Shown: positions 56,182 to 64,000, counted from the stretch's first letter. The stretch is 64,000 bases of DNA from Arenibacter sp. P308M17 (GCF_003426735.1 NZ_QVON01000003.1:248001-312000); one strand, 5' to 3'. Program-made: numbers and translations. Notes: generated by a model not told the origin, from the sequence alone.

Positions 56182-56910
56182 CTAAATCAACAATAGCATC
56201 AGCAAGGCGGCCAATACAGCCCCAATAACCGGACCAACAATGGGAATCCATGCGTAGCCCCAGTCACTGCCCCCCTTGCCCTTAATGGGCATTATAGCAT
56301 GTATTATTCGCGGCCCAAGATCCCTGGCAGGATTTATGGCGTAACCTGTGGTACCTCCCAGGGAAAGCCCAATTCCCCATACCAAAAATGCAACGGGAAG
56401 GGCTCCCAGAGACCCTAGTCCGATAACCGTTTCCGTATTGGTAATGGTAGCATCCGTAAAATAAAGTACTACAAAAACCAGGGTAAAAGTTCCCACCACC
56501 TCACTTAACAGATTGGAAATCGGATTCCGAATGGCGGGAGCAGTACAGAACACGGCCTTCTTGGTGTCCTGATCCTCAGTGGCATCAAAATGGTCCTTAT
56601 ATACAAGCCAGACCAACAAAGCGCCCAACATGGCCCCTATAAATTGTCCCAGTACATAAGTGGGGACCAAAGTCCATTCAAATCTTTCTGCCATGGCAAG
56701 GCCTATGCTCACTGCCGGATTTAAGTGTGCCCCGCTATAGGGTGCGGCAACTGCAACCCCAATGTATACGGCCAGTCCCCACGCCGTGGTAATGACCATC
56801 CAACCCGAATCGTTGGATTTTGTCTTGTTCAGGATTACATTGGCAACAACCCCGCCCCCTAAAAGGATCAGAAAAAAAGTGCCGATGATTTCAGCAATAA
56901 ATGGAGTCAT
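56182..56910 (-). CDS. glpF: Aquaglyceroporin, glycerol facilitator
   Basis: 242 aa, six transmembrane helices plus two half-helices with NPA boxes: AHLNPAVSIG (NPA 64-66) and AINPARDLGPR (NPARD 193-197). The Asp after the second NPA (D197) is diagnostic of glycerol-conducting rather than water-only channels. It lets glycerol diffuse across the inner membrane. It follows glycerol kinase with a 12-nt gap, so the two form a glpK-glpF operon. Confidence 0.94.
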   Translation of the reverse strand: MTPFIAEIIGTFFLILLGGGVVANVILNKTKSNDSGWMVITTAWGLAVYIGVAVAAPYSGAHLNPAVSIGLAMAERFEWTLVPTYVLGQFIGAMLGALLVWLVYKDHFDATEDQDTKKAVFCTAPAIRNPISNLLSEVVGTFTLVFVVLYFTDATITNTETVIGLGSLGALPVAFLVWGIGLSLGGTTGYAINPARDLGPRIIHAIMPIKGKGGSDWGYAWIPIVGPVIGAVLAALLMLLLI

Positions 56911-56922
56911 ATTTGGTTGGTT

Positions 56923-58428
56923 TTATATTTCATCGTTTAGCTTGGACCAGTATTCTACAGCATCAATGGCCCTATACCAGCCTTTAATATTTTGTTCTAT
57001 TTCTTTTCTTTCCTGGGAGGGATCAAAATTGGCATCGACTTGCCAAATTTCCTGGATCTCTTCCAAACTTTCCCAAAATCCGACCGCCAAACCGGCCAGA
57101 TAGGCCGCTCCCATAACCGTAGTCTCAATCACTTTTGGTCGCACGGTGGAAGTGTTCAGCACGTCGGCCTGAAACTGCATCAATAAATTATTGACCGTAG
57201 CTCCTCCATCTACCCTTAATTCCTTTATCGAAATTTTGGAATCCGCTTCCATGGCCTTTAGGACATCCATGGTCTGAAATGCAATGGATTCCAAAGCTGC
57301 CCTTGCTATATGGGCATCCGTACTGCCCCTGGTAAGCCCAAAAATACTGCCCTTGGCATGTTGGTTCCAGTAGGGCGCACCCAGACCTGCAAAAGCGGGC
57401 ACTAAATAAACCCCATCCGTACTGTCTACAGAAGCGGCCAACTTTTCTACATCTTCAGATTTCTTAATAATTTTCAGGCTATCCCTCAACCATTGTACAA
57501 CGGCACCAGCAATAAAAATACTTCCTTCCAAGGCATATTGGGTTTTTCCATTAATGGAACAGGCCACCGTTGTTAAAAGATTATTCTCCGAAACAATGGG
57601 TTTTTCCCCAATGTTCATTAACATAAAACAACCGGTACCATAAGTATTTTTGACCATTCCGGGTTTGGTACACATTTGCCCAAAAAGTGCCGCCTGCTGA
57701 TCGCCTGCGATTCCGGCAATAGGTATTTTACTTGCAAAGAAATTGGGATTGGTATTGCCGTATAGCTCACTGGACTGTTTTACCTGTGGCAGCATACTCT
57801 TGGGGATATTAAAAAGTTCCAGCAGTTCATCATCCCATTCCAAAGTATTTATATTAAAAAGCAAGGTTCTGGAGGCATTCGTAACATCGGTGATGTGCAG
57901 TTCTCCCTTGGTCATGTTCCAAATTAGCCAAGAATCTATGGTTCCCATAATCAGGTCGCCGGCATCTGCCCTTTTCCTGGCACCTTCCACATTGTCCAAT
58001 ATCCATTTTACTTTGGTGCCCGAAAAATAGGAATCGATCACCAAACCTGTTTTTTCCCTGATTATCTTGGATTTCCCTTGACGCTTCAATTCATCGCAAT
58101 AGTTGGAAGTCCTCTTATCCTGCCAAACTATGGCATTGTATACAGGCTTTCCGGTATTCCTATCCCAAACTACTACCGTTTCCCTTTGGTTGGTAATCCC
58201 GATTGCGGCTATATCCGCACCGTAAATCCCCTTTTTAGTGGTGGCCTCTGCGGCCGTACTAACCTGGGACGACCAAATTTCCAACGGATCGTGCTCAACC
58301 CAACCCGGTTTCGGAAAATACTGTGTAAATTCTTTTTGGGATACCGATACAATATTACCTTTTTTATCAAAAACAACGGAACGGGAACTCGTTGTACCTT
58401 GGTCAAGCGCCAGTATATATTTTTCCAT
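56923..58428 (-). CDS. glpK: Glycerol kinase
   Basis: 501 aa, the family length. FGGY carbohydrate kinase with the phosphate-loop [16 protein letters not shown] (9-24), [39 protein letters not shown] and [20 protein letters not shown] (C-terminal signature). It phosphorylates glycerol to glycerol 3-phosphate, trapping glycerol that enters through GlpF. A glycerol 3-phosphate dehydrogenase is not in the window. Confidence 0.95.
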   Translation of the reverse strand: MEKYILALDQGTTSSRSVVFDKKGNIVSVSQKEFTQYFPKPGWVEHDPLEIWSSQVSTAAEATTKKGIYGADIAAIGITNQRETVVVWDRNTGKPVYNAIVWQDKRTSNYCDELKRQGKSKIIREKTGLVIDSYFSGTKVKWILDNVEGARKRADAGDLIMGTIDSWLIWNMTKGELHITDVTNASRTLLFNINTLEWDDELLELFNIPKSMLPQVKQSSELYGNTNPNFFASKIPIAGIAGDQQAALFGQMCTKPGMVKNTYGTGCFMLMNIGEKPIVSENNLLTTVACSINGKTQYALEGSIFIAGAVVQWLRDSLKIIKKSEDVEKLAASVDSTDGVYLVPAFAGLGAPYWNQHAKGSIFGLTRGSTDAHIARAALESIAFQTMDVLKAMEADSKISIKELRVDGGATVNNLLMQFQADVLNTSTVRPKVIETTVMGAAYLAGLAVGFWESLEEIQEIWQVDANFDPSQERKEIEQNIKGWYRAIDAVEYWSKLNDEI

Positions 58429-58524
58429 AGGGATAGGATAAATTTAATGGGTATCAAGATAACAAAATATAGACACTAAATTTGAAAAATTAATAAGAAA
58501 ACCCCCTCTATTTAAGGAAAAATA

Positions 58525-58998
58525 TTAATTCAATTCCCATATCTTATAGTTGAGCGCCGTGGCAAAACATACCCAAAGCAGGTAGGGAATCAACAAATAG
58601 GCGGCAGTCCTGCTTACCACTTTAAACCATTTTATGGTAAAGATCAAGAGTACCAATAGTGTTAGAATAATGAGCAAGGCGGCGAAAGGATTCTTAAATC
58701 CAAAGAAAATTATACTCCAAAGTGCATTAAAGAGCAACTGGATCCCGAAATGGTATAAGGCGGTTTTTACCCATATATGATAAAATCCTTTGGCCCAAAC
58801 AATACCGGCGGCCACTCCCATCATTATATAAAGTACGGTCCAGACCGGGGCAAAAATCCAATTTGGCGGATTAAAACTTGGCTTGTTCAATTCCAAATAC
58901 CAATCATTTACCGAAGATTGTGTAGCAAAACTGGATAAAAATCCAATAGTAAGGCACACGGCGACTGAAATTGCGATATAGGTAAGTTGCTTTTTCAA
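58525..58998 (-). CDS. tspO: TspO/MBR family tryptophan-rich sensory protein
   Basis: 157 aa, five transmembrane helices, rich in Trp. The start is TTG at 58998 because no ATG lies upstream before the promoter. The signature LNKPSFNPPNWIFAPVWTVL is near residue 38; then come FGIQLLFNALWSIIFF and YLLWVCFATALNYKIWELN. The family binds porphyrins and cholesterol-like ligands. A consensus promoter for the minus strand lies at 59051-59081. Divergent from mvaD. Confidence 0.92.
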   Translation of the reverse strand: MKKQLTYIAISVAVCLTIGFLSSFATQSSVNDWYLELNKPSFNPPNWIFAPVWTVLYIMMGVAAGIVWAKGFYHIWVKTALYHFGIQLLFNALWSIIFFGFKNPFAALLIILTLLVLLIFTIKWFKVVSRTAAYLLIPYLLWVCFATALNYKIWELN

Positions 58999-59050
58999 GG
59001 CTAGGTTGTTTAAGCCCTAAATTAACAATTTATTTTAACAGGATCTACAG

Positions 59051-59081
59051 CAAAACTACTTAAAAGCTATCTTTGCACAAA
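59051..59081 (-). promoter_or_regulatory. Promoter of tspO
   Basis: On the minus strand: TTTG (complement of 59078-59081), a 19-nt spacer, and TAGTTTTG (complement of 59051-59058). This is the complete Bacteroidota consensus, about 53 nt upstream of the TTG start of tspO. It overlaps the plus-strand mvaD -7 element at 59068-59075. Confidence 0.75.
59068..59075 (+). promoter_or_regulatory. Candidate -7 element for mvaD
   Basis: TATCTTTG, a full match to TAnnTTTG, ending 17 nt before the mvaD ATG. No TTTG sits at the usual 19-nt distance, so the -33 element is weak. It lies inside the tspO promoter spacer. Confidence 0.5.
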
Positions 59082-59092
59082 TTGTTTCCGAT

Positions 59093-60175
59093 ATGACCTA
59101 TAAAGACTTTATCCCTTCCACTTATACCCATGATAAAACAGAAGGAAAAGTTACTTATAAATCGCCCAGTAATATCGCCTTGGTAAAATACTGGGGGAAA
59201 AAGGATTATCAGATTCCCGCAAACCCGTCCATCAGTTTTACCTTGGGGCACTCTGCCACCACAACAACGATGGGTTATAAAAAATTAAAAAATAAAGCCT
59301 CGGACTTTTCTTTCGACCTTCTTTTCGAAGGAAGGTCCAAAGAAGATTTTAGATACAAAATAAGTACATTTCTCAAGAGGGCCGAGCCCTATTTGCCCTT
59401 TTTAAAGGCCTATCATTTTACCATTGAAACCTCCAACTCCTTTCCCCATAGCAGCGGAATTGCCTCCTCGGCCAGTGGCATGTCTGCCCTGGCCCTCTGT
59501 CTTATGGAATTGGAAAGGGAACTAAACCCCAATATGGAACCCGATTTTTTTAAAAAAAAGGCTTCCTTTTTGGCACGTTTGGGGTCTGGAAGTGCCTGCA
59601 GGAGCATTGAAGGCGACATAATGCAATGGGGGGCACATAAGGATACCCAAATGAGTTCGGATCTCTATGCCATTAGGTATCCTTATATGGTACACCCCAT
59701 TTTTAAAAACTATCAGGATACCATCCTTTTAGTGGACAAAGGGTCCAAACAAATAAGCAGTAGCCTTGGACATAATTTAATGCTCCATCATACCTTTGCC
59801 CAACAACGGTTCGACCAAGCGCATAAAAATCTGACCAAATTAAAAAGGATTTTTGAGGAGGGGGATTTGTTGGAATTTATAAAAATCGTAGAAAGTGAAG
59901 CCCTCACCCTACACGCCATGATGATGACAAGCATGCCCTATTTTATTTTGATGAAGCCAAATACCTTGGAGATCATCAACAAAATATGGGCCTTCAGGGC
60001 CACGTCCAAGACCCATGTCTGTTTCACATTGGATGCAGGAGCAAATGTGCACCTGCTATATCCTGAAAACGAAAAGCAAGAAATTTACCAATTTATTAAT
60101 AATGAGTTGGTTGCATATTGTGAAAACGGGCAGTATATTTGCGATCAAATTGGTAATGGGGCCGAAAAATTGTAA
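59093..60175 (+). CDS. mvaD: Diphosphomevalonate decarboxylase
   Basis: 360 aa. Makes isopentenyl diphosphate from mevalonate 5-diphosphate with ATP, the last step of the classical mevalonate route. Family blocks: SPSNIALVKYWGKKD (24-38), SSGIASSASGMSALALCL (120-137), FLARLGSGSACRSIEGDI (159-176, phosphate-binding loop) and FTLDAGANVHLLY with catalytic-type D314. Residue order and length agree with decarboxylases rather than mevalonate kinase. It is first in a run that continues, after a decayed gene, to mevalonate kinase and a prenyltransferase. Confidence 0.95.
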   Translation: MTYKDFIPSTYTHDKTEGKVTYKSPSNIALVKYWGKKDYQIPANPSISFTLGHSATTTTMGYKKLKNKASDFSFDLLFEGRSKEDFRYKISTFLKRAEPYLPFLKAYHFTIETSNSFPHSSGIASSASGMSALALCLMELERELNPNMEPDFFKKKASFLARLGSGSACRSIEGDIMQWGAHKDTQMSSDLYAIRYPYMVHPIFKNYQDTILLVDKGSKQISSSLGHNLMLHHTFAQQRFDQAHKNLTKLKRIFEEGDLLEFIKIVESEALTLHAMMMTSMPYFILMKPNTLEIINKIWAFRATSKTHVCFTLDAGANVHLLYPENEKQEIYQFINNELVAYCENGQYICDQIGNGAEKL

Positions 60176-60179
60176 TTTC

Positions 60180-60194
60180 ATAATGAATAATTAA
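60180..60194 (+). repeat. Left arm of a 15-bp inverted repeat around the four-helix pseudogene
   Basis: ATAATGAATAATTAA, the exact complement of 60571-60585. It starts 4 nt after the mvaD stop. The arms enclose just the four-helix-bundle gene, as if it had arrived as a cassette. Confidence 0.65.
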
Positions 60195-60219
60195 TAATGG
60201 AATTTTACGTTAATTATTG

Positions 60220-60567
60220 ATGTAAGAAAATGCAATTAGGAAGAAAAGTTTTGATTTTGCCTTTGATATAGTAGTCCTCTGCAAAAAATTGATTTCTGGT
60301 CATAAATAATATATAATGTCCGGACAACTATTAAAATCTGGCACATCAATAGGAGCTAATGTAAGAGAGGCGGAATTTTCAGCCAGCAAAGCGGATTTAA
60401 CCAATAAAATGACGATAAGCTTAAAAGAAGCAAACAAAACAGATTATTGGTTGGAACTTTTATATGAATCAGATTATATCGGGTCTGATGAATATATGAT
60501 CGTTAAAGAGAAAATTGAAGAAATATTAAGATTATTGGTGAACATCGTGAAATCATCAAAACTATAA
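60220..60567 (+). pseudogene. Four-helix-bundle (S23/IVP, bAvd-like) gene broken by two nonsense codons
   Basis: Read in one frame from ATG 60220, the segment gives M-stop-ENAIRKKSFDFAFDIVVL-CKKLISGHK-stop-YIMSGQLLKSGTSIGANVRE and continues to 60567. That is 115 codons plus stop, the normal length of TIGR02436-type four-helix bundle proteins, and both halves match the family (KSFDFA near the start; LLKSGTSIGANVREAE in helix 2). In-frame TAA codons replace codon 2 (60223-60225) and codon 30 (60307-60309); relatives have Lys and Glu there, each one base from TAA. An 83-aa product could still begin at ATG 60316, lacking helix 1. The gene sits between mvaD and mevalonate kinase, flanked by 15-bp inverted repeats. 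No reverse transcriptase or 23S rRNA is adjacent. Confidence 0.8.
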
Positions 60568-60570
60568 TTT

Positions 60571-60585
60571 TTAATTATTCATTAT
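60571..60585 (-). repeat. Right arm of the 15-bp inverted repeat
   Basis: TTAATTATTCATTAT, the complement of 60180-60194. It begins 4 nt after the pseudogene stop and lies 20 nt before the mevalonate kinase start. Confidence 0.65.
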
Positions 60586-60605
60586 TAATTGTTAACTTAT
60601 AAGGA

Positions 60606-61544
60606 ATGAAAGGACCGCTATTTTACTCTAAAATTCTACTTTTTGGAGAATATGGAATCATCAAGGATTCCAAAGGACTTTCCATACCCTATAATTTTTT
60701 TAAGGGAGCACTAAAATCAAAAAATAAGGATTCCGAAGCAGCTAAGAAATCGAACGCGAGTCTTAGGGCCTTTGCAGAGTACTTAAAAGAGCTGCAACAA
60801 AATGACCATAAATTGGTGACTTTTGATCTTGAGGCCTTAAATAAGGATGTAGCCGATGGTATGTATTTCGACAGTTCCATTCCCCAAGGTTATGGTGTAG
60901 GTAGCAGTGGTGCCCTGGTAGCGGCCATTTACGATAAATATGCCATTGAAAAAATTACCGTTTTAGAGAATCTTACTAGGGAAAAATTATTAAAATTGAA
61001 GGCTATTTTTGGAAAAATGGAATCGTTTTTCCATGGTAAATCTTCAGGTCTGGACCCATTGAACAGCTATTTGAGCCTGCCCATTCTTATCAATTCCAAA
61101 GACAATATAGAATCTACCAGCATCCCATCCCAAAACTTGGATGGCAAAGGTGCCGTATTCCTACTGGACAGTGGCAGTACCGGCGAAACTGCGCCCATGG
61201 TACATTTGTTTATGGAGCAAATGAAACACGAAGGGTTCCGGGCCATGCTAAAAGATCAGTTTATTAAACATACCGATGCCTGTGTAGAGGATTTTATTAA
61301 CGGGAACGTAAAGTCGTTGTTCGGAAATTTAAAGCAGTTGTCACATGTGGTGCTGGATAATTTTAAACCCATGATACCCGTGGAATTCCATAAACTCTGG
61401 AAACAGGGAATAGATACCAACGACTATTATTTAAAACTCTGTGGTTCTGGTGGCGGAGGCTATATTTTAGGGTTTACAGAAGACATCAATAAAGCCAAAA
61501 AAGCCCTAAAGGGCTATAATCTGGAAGTGGTATACAACTTCTAA
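60606..61544 (+). CDS. mvk: Mevalonate kinase
   Basis: 312 aa. GHMP kinase that phosphorylates mevalonate on the 5-hydroxyl. SKILLFGEYGIIKDSKGLSI (8-27) is the N-terminal motif, SSIPQGYGVGSSGALVAA (90-107) the ATP loop, and FGKMESFFHGKSSGLDPLNS carries E139 and catalytic-type D150. KLCGSGGGGYILGF near the C-terminus is the third GHMP motif. It differs clearly from the GYDIA kinase at 3856-4779, so two separate GHMP kinases serve this genome. It is separated from mvaD by the decayed four-helix gene. Confidence 0.92.
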   Translation: MKGPLFYSKILLFGEYGIIKDSKGLSIPYNFFKGALKSKNKDSEAAKKSNASLRAFAEYLKELQQNDHKLVTFDLEALNKDVADGMYFDSSIPQGYGVGSSGALVAAIYDKYAIEKITVLENLTREKLLKLKAIFGKMESFFHGKSSGLDPLNSYLSLPILINSKDNIESTSIPSQNLDGKGAVFLLDSGSTGETAPMVHLFMEQMKHEGFRAMLKDQFIKHTDACVEDFINGNVKSLFGNLKQLSHVVLDNFKPMIPVEFHKLWKQGIDTNDYYLKLCGSGGGGYILGFTEDINKAKKALKGYNLEVVYNF

Positions 61545-61555
61545 CCGTCTTCCCT

Positions 61556-62461
61556 ATGCTCAATAGAAAAAACAAGCTCTTGCTTTTAAAGTTTCTGAGC
61601 CTGTTTTCCGTGGTCCGGGGATACAATATCCTCATGATCATTTTGGCACAGTACCTCGCTTCCATCTATATTTTAGCCCCCCATTTACCCTTGCGCAAGG
61701 TTGTTTTTGATGGTAACCTGTTCGTTATTGTACTCAGTTCTGCCCTGGTCATTGCCTCGGGCTATATCATCAATAATTTCTACGATGCGGAAAAAGACCT
61801 GATCAATAAACCAAGAAAGAGTATGCTGGACCGTCTGGTTAGTCAACCGACCAAGCTCACCGCCTATTTCGTATTAAATTTTCTATCGGTGTTCTTAGCC
61901 AGTTATGTCTCCTTTAAGGCCGTTGTATTCTTTTCCGCCTATATTTTTGGTATATGGTTATATTCACACAAATTAAAGAAGGTTCCTTTTATGGGCAATT
62001 TCGTTTCGGCAACCCTGGCCATTGCTCCGTTTTTTGCCGTTTTTGTATATTACAAAAACTTTGACACTGTGATTTTTGTACATGCCCTTTTTCTTTTCCT
62101 ATTGATTTTGGCCAGGGAAATGATAAAAGACCTGGAAAACATGGCCGGGGATATGGCACAGAACTATAAGACCATCCCCATATTGTACGGTGCCAAATTT
62201 TCCAAGACCTGTATCTCCGTTTTGATTGGCCTAACGCTGCTTCCCGCCTTTCTCCTCATAAAGTATTTTGATGTAGGCTATATGTACCTCTATTTTATAG
62301 GCTGTATTTTTTTGCTTTTTGGTTTTCTGTTGCTTTTGGTAAAATCCAATAGCAAAAAACACTACGTTTGGCTGCATAACATTCTAAAATTGATCATCAT
62401 ACTCGGAGTTTTCAGTATTTTACTGATCAATGTTGACCTGGTTTTGAACAGAATTCTCTAA
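61556..62461 (+). CDS. UbiA-family prenyltransferase (geranylgeranylglycerol-phosphate geranylgeranyltransferase-like)
   Basis: 301 aa, about eight to nine transmembrane helices. The first aspartate-rich motif is NNFYDAEKDLINKP (73-86, N-x-x-x-D-x-x-x-D) and the second is REMIKDLENMAGDM (187-200). Both bind Mg-diphosphate of the prenyl donor. The DxExDxINKP form is shared with the archaeal-type digeranylgeranylglyceryl phosphate synthases. It starts 11 nt after mevalonate kinase and would use the pathway's product. The acceptor is not determined; membrane ether lipid or a quinone precursor are both possible. Confidence 0.87.
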   Translation: MLNRKNKLLLLKFLSLFSVVRGYNILMIILAQYLASIYILAPHLPLRKVVFDGNLFVIVLSSALVIASGYIINNFYDAEKDLINKPRKSMLDRLVSQPTKLTAYFVLNFLSVFLASYVSFKAVVFFSAYIFGIWLYSHKLKKVPFMGNFVSATLAIAPFFAVFVYYKNFDTVIFVHALFLFLLILAREMIKDLENMAGDMAQNYKTIPILYGAKFSKTCISVLIGLTLLPAFLLIKYFDVGYMYLYFIGCIFLLFGFLLLLVKSNSKKHYVWLHNILKLIIILGVFSILLINVDLVLNRIL

Positions 62462-62509
62462 GAATCACTAATAAGGGCCACAATAGCGTATACATACGAT
62501 TTCCTTTGC

Positions 62510-62517
62510 TACCTTTG
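62510..62517 (+). promoter_or_regulatory. Candidate -7 element of the pseudouridine synthase gene
   Basis: TACCTTTG, matching TAnnTTTG, 18 nt before the ATG. The -33 element is not recognisable at the usual spacing. Confidence 0.4.
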
Positions 62518-62535
62518 CGATAAATTACAGTACAT

Positions 62536-63378
62536 ATGAGTAGGTCAGATTCCAATAACGACAGGAAAGCATCAGGAAGACAAGGGGGCAGTTTTAGAAA
62601 AAAGAGCCAAGCAAGGGGCAATGCACCTATAAAAAAGAATGCGGAAGCAAAACCGCCTTCCGATCCCAATGTAATGCGTCTAAATCGTTATGTAGCCAAT
62701 TCGGGAGTATGTTCGCGTAGGGATGCAGATATTTATATCTCTGCCGGAAACATCACTGTAAATGGCAAGCCAATTACCGAAATGGGATACAAGGTAAAAC
62801 TTACCGATGAAGTAAAATTTGATGGTCGCTTGCTAAATCCGGAGAAAAAGGAATACGTACTCCTGAACAAACCCAAAGATTTTGTAACCTCAGCAAAGGA
62901 TGAGCACGGCAAAAGAACCGTGGCCTCCCTAATTTCCAATGCATCCAAATCCAAACTTTCGGCTGTGGGGAGAATGGAGAAGAACACCACTGGTCTGTTG
63001 TTATTTACGAATGACGGAGAAATGACGAAGCGACTTACAAAACCGAAAAACGGACTCCGAAAAATCTACCATGTGGAGTTGAACAAAAACTTAAGGGGCG
63101 AAGATCTCCTTAAGATCAAGGAAGGCATTACTATAGATGAGAGCGTGGTTAGGGTAGATGACATCAGTTTTATTGAAAACGCCCCTAAGCGGGAAATAGG
63201 AATTGAACTTAAGAGCACCCGAAACAAAATTGTGCGGCGTATTTTCGAAGAATTGGAATACGAGGTCGTAAAATTGGATAGGGTAGTCTATGCCGGACTC
63301 ACCAAAAAAGATCTGCCTCGTGGGCATTGGAGGCATTTGACCCCACAGGAAGTCATTAATCTAGGAATGATCAAATAA
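62536..63378 (+). CDS. RluB/RsuA-family pseudouridine synthase with Glu at the catalytic Asp position
   Basis: 280 aa. A basic, low-complexity N-terminal tail (about 1-45, Lys/Arg/Asn/Ser rich), an S4 RNA-binding domain (about 47-105; LNRYVANSGVCSRRDADIYI), and the pseudouridine synthase domain (about 107-280; VLLNKPKDFVTSAKDEHGKR, TTGLLLFTNDGEMTKRLTKP, GIELKSTRNKIVRRIFEELE). The family's catalytic motif GRLD is here GRME (145-148; GGGAGAATGGAG), so Asp is replaced by Glu at 148. The rest of the domain is intact. If active it would modify 23S or 16S rRNA. Confidence 0.88.
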   Translation: MSRSDSNNDRKASGRQGGSFRKKSQARGNAPIKKNAEAKPPSDPNVMRLNRYVANSGVCSRRDADIYISAGNITVNGKPITEMGYKVKLTDEVKFDGRLLNPEKKEYVLLNKPKDFVTSAKDEHGKRTVASLISNASKSKLSAVGRMEKNTTGLLLFTNDGEMTKRLTKPKNGLRKIYHVELNKNLRGEDLLKIKEGITIDESVVRVDDISFIENAPKREIGIELKSTRNKIVRRIFEELEYEVVKLDRVVYAGLTKKDLPRGHWRHLTPQEVINLGMIK

Positions 63379-63814
63379 ACTAATCCCGATGACTATTGGA
63401 AACAATTAAATTACATCCCTGCAGGCAGGAACGTGTTATAAGTTGATAAGTTATAATGTTGAAAGTTTCAGGTTTAAGTTGAGTTCAGGTTTGATCTAAC
63501 ATCTAGCATCCAACGTCTTACATCCACTATTTTATTTTAATTAATAATATTCACGCCTATATGTCCGTTATGTTAATAATAATCTAAATAATTGACTATC
63601 TGGCTTTATAAAAATATTCACTTTGTTGCATATCAATTTTGCCCAGATTTAAGAATTAATATACAACTGATTATTAAGTAAATTAATTTATTGCACTTTC
63701 ATGGCAGGCCACCTTGATCCTGTTTAAGAACTTGTCCCAAAGAATATTCTATGACAGTCGCACTTAAATTATGTTACGGAATTCTAAATCTGAGTTGTTG
63801 TTAACCTACATATC
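63379..63814. other. 436-bp spacer without a supportable gene
   Basis: AT-rich. It contains CCTGCAGGCAGG (63418-63429) with the ACATCC flank also seen at 20441, so it is another member of the palindromic repeat family. The later part has stuttering ATCTAGCATCCAACGTCTTACATCC-like direct repeats. The promoter of the next gene must lie here, but I cannot place it. Confidence 0.5.
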
Positions 63815-64000
63815 ATGAAAAAAGCCCCGAACCAACTTTCATGTCTTTTTGGTATTTTATTATCCCTGCTTTGTTGGGATACGGCAGAAGGGCAGTTAAT
63901 ATTATCCGATCCAAACCAAGAATCAATTTCATTAAGGCCCTATGCTGAGCTATTTATTGCCGGCCAACAATCTTTATCGTACGAAACCATTAGTGGGTCC
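63815..64000 (+). CDS. Start of a 7TMR-DISM-like receptor, cut by the window edge
   Basis: 62 codons from ATG 63815 to the last base. A signal peptide (CLFGILLSLLCWDTAEG) is followed by the segment SISLRPYAELFIAGQQSLSY, which resembles the N-terminal strand pattern (I-S-L-x-P-Y-x-E) of the 7TMR-DISM extracellular domain 2 found in seven-transmembrane receptors that carry histidine kinase, GGDEF or HTH outputs. The output domain is outside the window, so its signalling class is unknown. Confidence 0.5.
   Translation, partial: MKKAPNQLSCLFGILLSLLCWDTAEGQLILSDPNQESISLRPYAELFIAGQQSLSYETISGS

Noticed and set aside
60220..60567. Four-helix gene as part of a diversity-generating retroelement or a 23S rRNA intervening sequence
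   Set aside because: No reverse transcriptase, template/variable repeat pair or rRNA sequence lies nearby.
1..64000. CRISPR arrays, prophage or intact insertion sequences
   Set aside because: No regularly spaced direct repeats, no phage structural genes and no transposase reading frame were recognised.

Overview
The window is chromosomal DNA from a member of the Bacteroidota, almost certainly a marine or environmental Flavobacteriaceae. The genus cannot be fixed from the sequence. The evidence is AT-rich DNA, a SusC/SusD pair, a TonB with the flavobacterial architecture, promoters of the TTTG-N19-TAnnTTTG type, many lipoproteins, a mevalonate pathway instead of reliance on MEP enzymes, and the coaX to ppiD envelope gene order typical of the class. 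I see no rRNA operon, CRISPR array, intact insertion sequence or prophage. There is one tRNA (Phe).

Layout. 1-2316: peptide use (POT transporter, cut by the window edge, and dipeptidyl peptidase IV). 2537-4779: HMG-CoA reductase and an overlapping GYDIA-type GHMP kinase. 4875-12595: a long minus-strand envelope operon in transcription order coaX, OM barrel protein, TPR protein, lptC, small membrane protein, CNNM/CBS protein, ppiD. 12697-12769: tRNA-Phe. 13084-14109: a metallophosphoesterase. 14344-19821: an AcrAB-TolC type efflux operon. 19822-23058: a repeat-rich stretch holding a truncated acyltransferase relic, tonB and another metallophosphoesterase. 23059-33860: signalling and surface proteins: a GAF protein, an HD domain fused to a Pycsar-effector-like membrane domain, a phosphatase/kinase-like/beta-barrel fusion, two small envelope proteins and a vanadium-haloperoxidase-like lipoprotein. 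34037-40634: two giant tandem FG-GAP/ASPIC lipoproteins. 40961-54119: an alpha-glucan (maltose-type) locus with a sodium symporter, SusD, SusC, LacI regulator, beta-phosphoglucomutase, GH65 phosphorylase and GH13 enzyme. 54137-58428: glycerol and glycerophosphodiester metabolism. 58525-58998: TspO. 59093-62461: diphosphomevalonate decarboxylase, mevalonate kinase and a UbiA prenyltransferase, with a decayed four-helix-bundle gene wedged between the first two. 62536-63378: an RluB-type pseudouridine synthase. The right edge cuts a gene resembling a 7TMR-DISM receptor.

How it fits together. Two separated loci supply most of the mevalonate route (HMG-CoA to mevalonate; mevalonate kinase; decarboxylase). 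The GYDIA kinase is the obvious candidate for the otherwise missing phosphomevalonate kinase. The glucan locus looks phosphorolytic: SusCD import, cytoplasmic GH13 trimming, then GH65 phosphorolysis to beta-glucose 1-phosphate and conversion by PgmB. The products of the neighbouring glycerophosphodiesterase and glycerol genes would join the same central metabolism. The items most worth following up are the three-part envelope protein at 26706-30413, the HD-PycTM fusion at 25461-26651, the candidate phosphomevalonate kinase, the RluB catalytic Asp-to-Glu change, and the twice-interrupted four-helix gene with its flanking inverted repeats.
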